The position numbers were made by a program, and so were the translations under genes. Shown piece by piece: positions 52,499 through 62,276 of a stretch of DNA of 64,000 nt. The stretch is taken from NCBI GenBank assembly GCA_025210615.1, contig JAOARJ010000013.1, positions 40,001-104,000 on the forward strand. Direction: 5' to 3'. The first letter of the stretch is position 1, and every line of letters begins with the position of its first letter. This DNA comes from Candidatus Altimarinota bacterium (lineage in GTDB: Bacteria > Patescibacteriota > Gracilibacteria > BD1-5 > UBA6164). The notes under the pieces are model-generated. The model was not told the origin of the DNA and ran no database searches. It saw nothing but the letters and a program-made list of their open reading frames with translations.

Positions 52499-52654
52499 TT
52501 AACTTTCTTATTAATTTTTATAATTTTTTACTAAAAAACAGCAATATTTTATTAATTATTTTAAATAAATCAAAACAAAAAACAGTAAATAAAAAAGTTG
52601 ATAAATATATATTTTTGAATAAACTGATTAAAATTACTTTCTAAATTATTTTTT

Positions 52655-53359
52655 ATGAGAAATCATTCTGCCTTAAATAAATACTGGTGGCATAGATTAA
52701 TAAAAGTTATTTTTTATATTATAACAATAATTATTTTTTTAGTTTCATTTTTAATTTTTTATAGCCAAACTTCTTTTGCTTGAAGTTTTGAGTGAATTTT
52801 AGAAAAATTGCAAGAAAAAAAGTTGAATGAGATTCTAACTAAAGAACAAGTTCCAGAAAAAGTAATAGAATGATATAAAGAATGGTGAATGTCTGATTAT
52901 GAAATAAACCAATTATTTAAAAAAGAATATACGAGATGAGATTTTTATAACTTAAACGATGAAATAAAACTCAAAATTAAAAACTGAAAAACAATCAATG
53001 ATGATATATTAACAAAATATTCTGTAGAACCAAAAACTATTAATTTAATGTATGAATATTGATTAACGGGAAAAGAAATAAATGCTTTTTTCGATTGAAA
53101 GTATACAAGGTGAGAATTTGAAAAATATATTGATAAAATTACAAAAGAAATAAGTGATAAGAAACAAAAAAAACTAGAAAAAGAGTTAAATGAAAAAAAA
53201 TTTTGGAATTGAATAAAAAATTTCTTTTTAAATATTTTAAATTTAATTATTATTTTACTAAAAAGTTTCTTAATAACTTGAATATGGATAATTTTATCAT
53301 TACTATTCTATTATAAGTGAATCATCTACATCATCTTCTGAGATAAAGAAATTAAATAA
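52655..53359 (+). CDS. Membrane protein of unknown function
   Basis: 234 residues. N-terminal hydrophobic helix (VIFYIITIIIFLVSFLIFYS) followed by a signal-like FAG, a charged helical middle (residues 45-180) with two similar segments (KKEYTRGDFYNLNDEIK and DGKYTRGEFEKYIDKI), and two closely spaced C-terminal helices (FFLNILNLIIILLKSFL and GIWIILSLLFYYKGII). The repeated YTRG-(D/E)-F element suggests an internal duplication. No known family recognised. Ends in a terminator facing rplS. Confidence 0.7.
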
Positions 53360-53396
53360 AATAAAAAACTCCTGAAATTTTCAAGAGTTTTATTTT
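53359..53396. terminator. Bidirectional terminator
   Basis: AAAACTC-CTGAAATTTTCAAG-AGTTTT hairpin between convergent genes. Confidence 0.75.
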
Positions 53397-53409
53397 TATT
53401 ATGAAAAAA

Positions 53410-53760
53410 TTATTTAACTTCTTTAAGTCTAGCAGCTTTACCAGTAAGTTCTCTGATAAATTTAATATTTTTTCTTCTAACTTTAAATTGTCTTAGAATT
53501 TCTATTTTCTCAATTGTTGGAGAATGAACTGTAAAAATTCTTTCAACAGCATAAGAACCAGTTACTCTTCTTACAGTAATTGTTTTTTCTAAAGGAGTTT
53601 TACCAGCAGTATCAATAACTAATCCTCTAAATCTTTGTACTCTAGTTTTGTTACCTTCATCTATTCTTTGATAGATTTCAACTTCCATTCAAGTTCTAAT
53701 TTCTTTTCTATCTTCTTTTAGAAAAGCAGCTTGAATTTTTTTAATTAATTCGGAATTCAT
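53410..53760 (-). CDS. rplS: 50S ribosomal protein L19
   Basis: 116 residues. It starts MNSELIKKIQAAFLKEDRKE and has the family core RTGMEVEIYQRIDEG, RVQRFRGLVIDT, TITVRRVTGSYAVERIFTVH, SPTIEKIEILRQFKVRRK. The Gly in RTGMEV is TGA, which would otherwise truncate the first 24 residues. L19 sits at the interface of the two subunits. It is a single-gene transcript here; trmD, its usual neighbour, is at 19211. Confidence 0.96.
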
Positions 53761-54050
53761 GATTTTTAATTATTTTATAATTTATAAATAGACTTGCATT
53801 ATTTTATCGATTTTTTTGAAAAAGCAAGTTTTTTTTCGCCTTTTTTGGTGTTTTTTAATATTAAAAATTGCTTTTTGGGTACTTTTTAGTACTAAAAAGT
53901 ACTATTTTGGCATATCCTAAACAAAGGAAATTATACTAAATTTATATAAAATTACAAATTTTTTATAAAAAATAATTTTATAGTTTGATTTTTATAAAAA
54001 TGCGATTATAATCCCTTTATACTTTACAAATATATATTAAATTTTAAATT
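53761..54050. promoter_or_regulatory. Divergent promoter region with 24-base perfect palindrome
   Basis: 290 bases between rplS (minus) and the thioredoxin-fold gene (plus). A perfect 24-base palindrome lies at 53879-53902 (half-site GTACTTTTTAGT, mirrored). A candidate plus-strand promoter is TTGATT (53985-53990) with TATAAT (54007-54012) and 16-base spacing. T runs (53824-53850) precede the palindrome. No gene seen. Confidence 0.55.
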
Positions 54051-54650
54051 ATGGATTTTAAGGCTTTCACTGAAAAAGCAAAACAAATGGCACAAGATGC
54101 AGCAAATAAAGTAAAAAAAGTCGCAGACCAAGCAGTAGAAAAGACAGCTCAATCTTTTGCTAAGACTGGGATCTTTATAAAAGAAAATGAAGAGCAAACA
54201 AAGCAAGAACAATTAGCTGAGTTAATTAAAAATAATAAAAAAATCATAATTATTTTTTGAAAACAAGAAAGCGAATTTTTTAGAAAAGCATTAGTAATGT
54301 TTCCTGTTTTATTTACAAAATGATGGGCGCATAATTTTAAATTAAAACTATACCCATTAGACGAAGAAGAATCAGTATCAAAAGACTATAAAGTAGAGGA
54401 TTTACCAGCTTTGATTATTTTTAAAGAAGGAGAAGTATCTGAAACAGTAGAATGAGCAGAAGAAGTTATGAAAATAGTAAAGAAATTATCTCTAGAAGTA
54501 GAATGAGTAGCTAATAATATTCAAGAAAAAGAAGAAAATAGTGATAAGACTAAAAATAATTCTAAAACAGAAAACAATATAGAAGAAAAAGAAGAAACTA
54601 AAGAGGTTAATGAAGAAAAAACAGAAGATAAAAAATCTGAAAATAAATAA
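54051..54650 (+). CDS. Thioredoxin-fold protein lacking the CxxC site
   Basis: 199 residues. The N-terminal 45 residues are an amphipathic helix rich in Lys/Ala (TEKAKQMAQDAANKVKKVAD). Residues 60-145 have a thioredoxin-like pattern: KKIIIIFGKQESEFFRKALV, then YPLDEEE and VEDLPALIIFKEGE with the cis-Pro, but no Cys pair where CxxC is expected (GKQES). So it cannot be a redox thioredoxin; a chaperone or binding role is possible. The final 50 residues are a Glu/Lys/Asn tail. Located 20 bases upstream of a small membrane protein and mfd. Confidence 0.65.
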
Positions 54651-54670
54651 TATTTATTAAAAAATAAATT

Positions 54671-54889
54671 ATGGAAATTATAGAAATTTTATATATAGTA
54701 TTAATCGTTTTTATAACTATAATCTGAACTTTATCAGCAATAGCACTAATAAAATTAATACGAATTTTAAGAGCTGTTGAAGATGCTGTTGATATGTATG
54801 AAAAATTTAAACTTATAGCAAGCTATTACGAAAGCCTGCCATGAGTTTTTATAGACAAAATAAAAAGTTTTATATTTAGAGGAAAATAA
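54671..54889 (+). CDS. Small membrane protein
   Basis: 72 residues. One long hydrophobic segment (ILYIVLIVFITIIGTLSAIA) followed by a basic amphipathic region. Two bases separate its TAA from the mfd ATG, so the two are translationally coupled. Unknown function; the size and layout resemble small CPR membrane proteins. Confidence 0.65.
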
Positions 54890-54891
54890 AA

Positions 54892-57800
54892 ATGCAAAAT
54901 CCAGAAATTATTGCACTAAAAAGTTGAACAAGTTATACAAATATTTGAAATATTTTTTCAAAAAGTCTTATTATAAATAATAGTTTTGATTTCAATAACA
55001 GGGGCGTTATTTTATTTTGCGATAACAATAAAAATCTTAAAAACTATCAAAAATTTTTTAATTTTCATAATATAAAACCTGTTTTAATAAGTAGTGAAGC
55101 TGAAATTTTTAATATAAAAAATAACTTGCCAAACTTATATCTAGTCGACGTGAATATTTTTTATAGCAAAAATAATGCTTATTATATAGAAAATAATGCT
55201 ATAAAATTAGAAAAAAATCAAAATTATAATATAGATGAGATTATAAAACGCTTAGCTGATTTTTGATACCAAGCGAATGATTTTTTAGAACCTTGAAGTT
55301 ATAATAAAAAGTGAGATATCATTAATATAATGCCTTTTGGGCAAGATAAATATAGTTATAATATCAGTTTTTGGTGAGAAACTTTAGAAGAAATAACTCT
55401 GTTAAATAATTTTGAGAATACTAGTGAAAAAATAGAAAAAGTAGAACTTGGAGAAGATAAAAGATTTATTATTCCAGAAGATATTAATACTATAAATAGG
55501 CATAAATTTAATAGTGGGCTTTTTGACTTATTTAAGAGCTTTAATAATACTGAAATTATTTTGGATAATTTAGATTTATTCAGTGATTTAGATAAATTAG
55601 ACTTTGAAAATAAAATAAGTTTAGATTTATTTTCTCATCCTGAAAAAACTCAAACTAATCTGGATATTACAGATTTATACATCAAAAATATTGAAGATTT
55701 TAGGGAGTTATTAAATTCTACAAATAAAGTAAATATTTATACAAAAAATATTAAAAATATAGAAAATTTTCTTGATTATAATAAAATTTCTGGGATTAAT
55801 TTAGTTGAATCTAATTTGAATTTTCTAAAAAGTTTTAGATGGGAGAATAATTATTTTATAGCAGATGATAATCTAAACAGAATCTTTGTAAAAAAGAGAG
55901 TGAAAAAGTCAGTAAGTGATGCGATGGATTTGCTTCTTACTATTAGAGAAGAAGATTATGTTGTGCATATCGACCATTGAATTGGTATTTATAAAGGAAT
56001 TATCAAGAAAAAATTAATCAATATAGAAAAAGAATACTTGCAAATAAATTATGAAAATGATGAAAAATTATTCGTACCGATTGAACAAACTAGTAGAATT
56101 TCTAAATATGTTTGAGCGGATAATCCAAAACTAACGCCGTTACATAAACAAAAATGGCAAAGAGATATTGCTAAAGCAACAAAAGACGCAAAAGAATACG
56201 CGCAGGAGCTAATGAAAATATACAGTGAAAGAAAAGCTTCTTCTTGATTTAGTTTTGTTCTAGATAAAGAGAAAATTCAAAACTTTCAAGATAGTTTTCC
56301 ATATATCTATACTGGTGACCAAAGTGCTGCTATAAATGAAATTTTGTGAGATATGGCGAAAGATAAACCAATGGATAGATTATTATCGTGAGATGTTTGA
56401 TTTGGTAAAACAGAAGTTGCATTTAATGCTATTTATAACGCTATAACTAATAAAAAACAAGCCGTTTTAGTGTCTCCTTTAGTAATCCTTGCTTATGAGC
56501 ATTATGAAAGTGCGATAGAGAGATTTAGAGAGTTTTGATTTAAAATAGAAATTTTAACAAGATTTCAGACTCAATCTAGAACAAAAACTATTTTGGAAAG
56601 ATTAAAAAAATGAGATTTAGACTTAGTTGTTTGAACTCATAGACTACTCAGCGATAAAATAATTTATAAAGATTTGTGATTATTAGTCGTTGATGAAGAA
56701 CATAAATTCTGAGTTAAAGATAAGGAAAAAATCAAGGCGATGAAAACAAATATTGATGTCTTGTCAATGTCAGCAACACCTATCCCAAGGTCATTAAATA
56801 TGGCTTTGGCTAGCGTACGTGAGTTGTCAGTTTTGAAAACTCCACCAATAGGTAGACAGTCTATTTCAACAATAGTTTCTGATTTTAATGAGAAAATAGT
56901 CGTTGAAGCTTGTAAACGTGAATTCAAAAGATGATGACAAATATTTTTTGTCCATAATAGAATAACTTGAATAGAAAGACTAGAAAAAAAATTACAAGAA
57001 TTATTTCCCAAAAAGAAAATTATTATCACTCATTCTAGACTGCCTTGAGAAGAATTAGAAGATAGAATTCTCGCTTTTAAGAGAAAGGAGTATGATATTT
57101 TGTTGACTACAACGGTTATTGAAAACTGAGTTGATTTTGAAAATGTAAATACGATTTTTATAAACGATGCTTATAAAATGTGATTAGCTCAAATTCATCA
57201 ACTTAGATGAAGAGTCGGCCGTAGAAGCGAAAAATGATACTGTTATTTATTATATGATAAAAAGAAATTAAAAGAAGACGGGGCGAATAGACTGAGAACT
57301 TTAGTTGATTATTCTTATTTATGAGCTGGATTTGAACTTGCTATGAAAGACTTAGAGGTCAGGTGATGATGAGATATTTTATGATTAAAACAAAGTGGAC
57401 ATACAAGTCAAATTTGAGTGTCTACTTATATCAAAATCTTAGAACAAGAAGTCGCTATATTAAAAGAAAAAATGTGAGAAACTGACAAGAATAAATGACA
57501 TAAAATCAATACTATTGTCGACATAAATATTTCAGCATTTTTAGATGATAATTTCTTTAGTAGTGAAATGGATAAAATTCATTTTTATAGAGAAATCCAA
57601 ACAATAAATAATCTGCCTGATTTAGAAAATATTATCTCAGATTTACAAGAATTAAATAATAACGAGCTTAATATAGAAGCTAAAAATTTCTTTGATTTAT
57701 TAAAAATCAGGATTCTAGCTGATAAATATGGTATAGAAAATATCCGCTCAAAATGAATTCATTATGAAATAAATTTTAGCAATAAAAATAATAAATCTCT

Positions 57801-57984
57801 AGAAAATATAAGAAGTTTTCTTGATTTAGACAAAAAAGTTTATTTTTCTGTATTTGACGCTACTAAAATAAGAACAAAAAAGAATAATTTTAAAGGAGAA
57901 AGAGATTTTTTAGATTTTTTATTAAACATATTTTCTTGAAAAACTAAAGTTAAACCAAAAATAAGAAAAAAAATAATAAAATAA
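54892..57984 (+). CDS. mfd: Transcription-repair coupling factor
   Basis: 1,030 residues. The N-terminal UvrB-like part is poorly conserved. The RNA-polymerase-interacting domain has YVVHIDHGIGIYKG (about 357-370). The RecG-type helicase has DRLLSGDVGFGKTEVA (Walker A near 499), VGTHRLL, LLVVDEEHKFGVKDKEK, MSATPIPRSLNMALA, VHNRITGIERL, THSRLPGEELEDRILAF, LLTTTVIENGVDF and LRGRVGRRSEKGYCYLLYD. C-terminal TRCF domain is recognisable but short. Mfd removes RNA polymerase stalled at damage and recruits UvrA. No uvr genes are in the window. Length is somewhat below the E. coli protein (1,148). Confidence 0.95.
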
Positions 57985-58060
57985 ACATTATATAAAAAAA
58001 TAGTTTGAAAAATAATTTATATAAATATAATTAGTGGGCTTTAAAATTTAAAAAAATATT

Positions 58061-59308
58061 ATGAATAAAAAAATTTTAGCGATTTTATCACTAAGTTTTG
58101 TATTATTAACTTCTTGTAATCAAGAAACTGACAATAAAAATAATACTGAAAATAATATAGATAATAATCAAGAACAAAATATAATAAAAAATAATTATTC
58201 TACTGAAAATGTAGAGGAAGAAAATAATAATTTAGAAACTAATATTAATAAAGATATGACAGAATTTAATCAAACAGATAAACCTCAAAATGGTGATTTA
58301 GTCGCTATTATGAAAACTACTAACGGGACAATGAAATTTAGATTATTCCCAGAATTAGCTCCAAAAACAGTAATGAATTTTGTATGACTAGCTCAAAAAT
58401 GATATTATAAAGATATTATTTTTCATAGAGTTATAAATAACTTTATGATACAAGGTGGTGACCCAACTGGTACTGGAATGTGAGGAGAAAGTTTTTGGTG
58501 AAGTGAATTTGAAGATGAATTTAATGATAATTTAACAAATATAAGATGAGCTTTATCAATGGCTAATGCTGGAGCTAATACAAACGGAAGTCAATTTTTC
58601 GTAGTACAAAAAGATTATCCATCATTAAATAATAGACACTCTGTATTTGGACAAGTTTATGAATGACTAGATACTGTTGATAAAATAGCTAAGACAAAAA
58701 CAGAAGGAGGAGATAAACCTAAAAAAGACATAAAAATAATTTCAGTTGACATAAAGAAATATAATTCTTGAAAACTAGAAGACATTAAAATAGATGTTGA
58801 TGAAGAATTAAAAAAATATCAAGAACTAAAAACAAAAAAAGAAGAAGAAGCTAAAAAAGCTAAACAAGAAGCTGATAAAGATAGAGTTGTAAAAGCTGGT
58901 GATATCATTGCAGTTCACTATACTTGAACTTTAGAAGATGGAGAAAAATTTGATTCTTCGTTAGATAGAGGTAAACCTATTGAATTTGGAGTATGAGCTG
59001 GAAGTATGATAAAAGGCTTTGATGCTGGAGTTGTATGAATGAAAATCTGAGATAAGAAAAAAATGACTTTATCGCCAGAGGAAGCGTACGGAGAATATAG
59101 TGAAGAAAATATCCAAGAAGTACCTGATATTCAATTAGTTCAAGCTGGAATCCCTTTAGAAGAATGACAAGAAGTTCCTACTCAATTCGGAGTATTTAAG
59201 ATACTTTCAGTTGATTCTAAAAAGAAAACAGTAAAAATAGATTTTAATCATAAACTAGCCGGAAAAACTTTGATTTTTGATGTTGAAATGATTGAATTTA
59301 AAAATTAA
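58061..59308 (+). CDS. Lipoprotein with cyclophilin and FKBP domains
   Basis: 415 residues. A signal peptide ends in lipobox LLTSC (Cys 20), followed by an Asn-rich linker (22-78). Residues about 80-225 are a cyclophilin: [60 protein letters not shown] and [13 protein letters not shown]. Residues about 280-415 are an SlyD/FKBP-type domain: [50 protein letters not shown] with an insert-in-flap (about 340-390). Two distinct prolyl isomerase folds in one surface lipoprotein would help fold exported proteins. A charged helix (240-275) separates them. Confidence 0.93.
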
Positions 59309-59317
59309 AAATATTAA

Positions 59318-59352
59318 ATAAAAACTCTAATTAATTTTAGAGTTTTTATTTT
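59318..59352. terminator. Bidirectional terminator
   Basis: AAAACTCTAA-TTAATT-TTAGAGTTTTT between the PPIase gene and the minus-strand gene whose stop codon adjoins it. Confidence 0.8.
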
Positions 59353-62189
59353 TATACGATTTCTATATTATTATATCATAATCTTGAGGCTATAGTTTCG
59401 AATTCTGAAGATACACTGTTTCAAGTTGCATCTAAAGTTCTTTTTCAAGGATGTAGTTTTAGATATTTATCTTGATAAAGAGCTATTTGTAAAGTCTTAT
59501 TCTCTTCATCAAATTCAACTTTTTTAATGTCTCTCATTCCAATTCACCAACCTTCTCACATAGTTTTTACATATTGTCATTTTATGTATTTTTTTAAGGC
59601 TGCTTTATTTTCTTTTAATTCAGCTAAACTTATATTTGCTTTATCTGGATCTTTTAGGTTTCCGTCTTCATCAGCAAGATCATATTTTAAAAGGTCCTCA
59701 TGTTCTTTACTTCATTTAGCTACAAGAGTAATTCAAGTTGCTAATATTAATGTAGCAGCAATAGCTAGTCATACTTTTTCTTTTGGTTTTAATCTTCTAA
59801 TTTGGTGAATTATTGTTTTAACAACAGTCATTGGCTTTGTTTTTAAAATTCATTTTCATACAGTTTGCCCAAATTCAATTCAAGTAGTAAGTACATTTTT
59901 TGCACTTCTTATAGGAGCAGTTATTGGAGTCCTATTAGCCAAATCTAGTCATAACCACATTGCTGATTCTCATAAGGCAGCGTAATTTCAAGTAAATTTT
60001 ATTTCTCAATCTTTCCAATTACTCCAATCAACTCATGATGTTAGAGCAACTCAGATAGGTCATAAAATAGGAATTAATGGTGCTAATTGTATAGCCCAAT
60101 CTTTAGGATTATTATAAATTCAACCTGCTACACAAAGGATAGGTCATACTCTAAATATTTTTTTAACTAAGTCAGGACTATGCCTTCATAATTCTATCAT
60201 ATTTCTTTTAAATGCTTCTATTCATTTTGCATCATCTAATTTGAAAACAAGTCTTTCTCACATCCTTCAAACTCTAGAAGATTCTAATGCTCTCCATGGT
60301 TTTAAGAATCTTTTTAAATCAATATTTTTAGTTGCCAATTTTTTTTGTACATCAACAGTATCAGCTAAACTTTTATTAAATTGATGTATAGTAGAGCCTG
60401 TATCAATTCCCCAAAGAGTACTTTTTATTCATCTTAAAGCTCATCCTTTTTGTGCAAACTGTTCTCATCCTCTGAAATTATTAGCTAAAATATTTCTTGC
60501 TTCAGATAGACTTCCTGCAGATTTTAAACCTTTAGGAATTTCTATTCATTGTGTATCTAGCGCTTGTATTAATGATTTTGTATCTTTTATTAATGCTCAT
60601 GCTTTTTTTGTTTTTCAGTCGTCTAGTCTATCTAAGATGTCTAATGTTTTATAATTATCTCTTACATTTTGTAAACCGTGAAGAGCTTCTCTTAGGACTT
60701 CTCCTCATTTAGCTGTTTTGCTTCCTTGCAATAATTTTTCTATTTTTTCAAATTCTTTAATTTGTGCTTTGTAATCATTAAGCATGAAGTTTTTTTTCAT
60801 TCTTAGAGAATTTGCTGTTTGAGGAGTTAATCTATCAGTGAGAAGTGAAGTTGCGAAACTTCACATATGTCATAAAATATTGAAAAGGAATCATCATTTT
60901 CTATATAATAATCAAAGCATTGCGGCTTTTTCTACATCAGACATACTTTCTACATGTTCTGCGAAAGTATGTGAATCAACATATTCTTTTGCTCAAGATT
61001 TAGAAAATCAAACTTCTATGATATCTCATCATGTTTTACCAAAGCTAAAAGCGACATCTGACATAGTAATTATTCACTCAGAGAATAAAGCGAAGATTAT
61101 TCCAATACCGTTTCATGTAAATTTTCAAATAAAATCTCATCAAATTATAGCAAGATCTAAACCAGTAGCACCTTGTTTTTCTTTTATATTAGATATTGTA
61201 TCTTTAGAAGAATCTGAAAGGTTTATCTTTGTATTAAATACTTTTTTTAAAATATATCTTTTAGCAGGAGAATCTATTTTATCTTCTCAGAAGTTTGTTA
61301 CAACCCAGTGTTCAAATTTTTTATAAGCTAAATCTTTTCATTTTTCTATAAATTCGTCTAATTCTTCTTGAGTAAAGACTTTTTCTTTTGTTCTATTAAC
61401 AAATTTTGCTAAATCTTCTATAGTTATGCCAGTTTTAGACATTCTAACTAGGTCTTCTTTTGTTACAATATCAGGATTTTCTAATAATTCTTTTAATAAT
61501 TTTTTCTTTTTTTCATCCTTTATTCCTAGTTTTTCGACTAATTTATTTTCTACTTTAGTTCTCATTTCAGTGATTTTTGCTTGACTTATTTTTTCAAATT
61601 CTTCTTCTATATAAGTTTTTGGTTTTTCAAGAATTTCTCAATTCATAACACTATCAGCCATTCATTTAGCTTTTTCAGCGGTATCAAAGAATTTATCCAT
61701 TCAAAATAATCCTAAAATTCAATTAATTCATTTTTTTATCCATTTCCATATTCAACCGAAAAACTCTCAGATTTTATTAGGTAAACTTTTGAAAAATGAT
61801 TCTTCACTAAAAGATTTAATTGTGGCAGTTCATTTTTCTTTTGTTTCTTTCGCCCAAGTCTTAGCTTGTTCTACTGGTGAAGTTGGAATTAATTTTTCCA
61901 TACTTTCTCTAAAAGCTTCTGTTGCTTTTGAAGTATGTTCTATTTCTTTTCTTGTTTCTTTCATTAATTTAATAAAAGAATCAACTCTATTTTCAGCGTC
62001 AACTGTTTTCATATGCTTTTTCATTTCAAGTAATTTTGATTTACTTACTTTCAGGTTTTCAATTTTTGCTGCGGTAGTATCTAAATCAAAATGTTTTTTT
62101 ATTGTATCAACTGTTAAAGTTATATGTTCTTCTTTAGGCACATTTATTCAAGTGTTTCATCATCATATTTCTGGATTTTTTTTATTCAT
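59352..62189 (-). CDS. Large protein of unknown function (945 residues)
   Basis: Starts MNKKNPEIGGGNTGINVPKE, no signal peptide, then a charged helical region (residues 20-115). A small hydrophobic block (FFGGIWKWIKKGINGILGLF) near 130-150 and several further Gly-rich hydrophobic segments (GIGIIFALFSEGIITMS about 365; GWFLFNILGHMGSFATSLL about 430; IFRVGPILCVAGGIY about 690; LAPLIPILGPIGVAL; VGLAIAATLILATGITLV about 830) punctuate long Lys/Glu-rich helices. No catalytic motif is recognised. The last 110 residues look folded (GKGGIGMRDIKKVEF-like, YQDKYLKL). It is preceded by another large gene in the same direction and a terminator. Confidence 0.78.
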
Positions 62190-62246
62190 ATTTTTTTCGT
62201 AAATATATATTTTCTATATTTTATCATATTTTTATTTTAAACGCAA

Positions 62247-62276
62247 AAAAAGATAACTTTTTTAGTTATCTTTATT
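62247..62276 (-). terminator. Terminator downstream of the partial large gene
   Basis: AAAGATAAC-TTTTTTT-AGTTATCTTT hairpin, a few bases after the minus-strand stop at 62275-62277. Confidence 0.7.
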
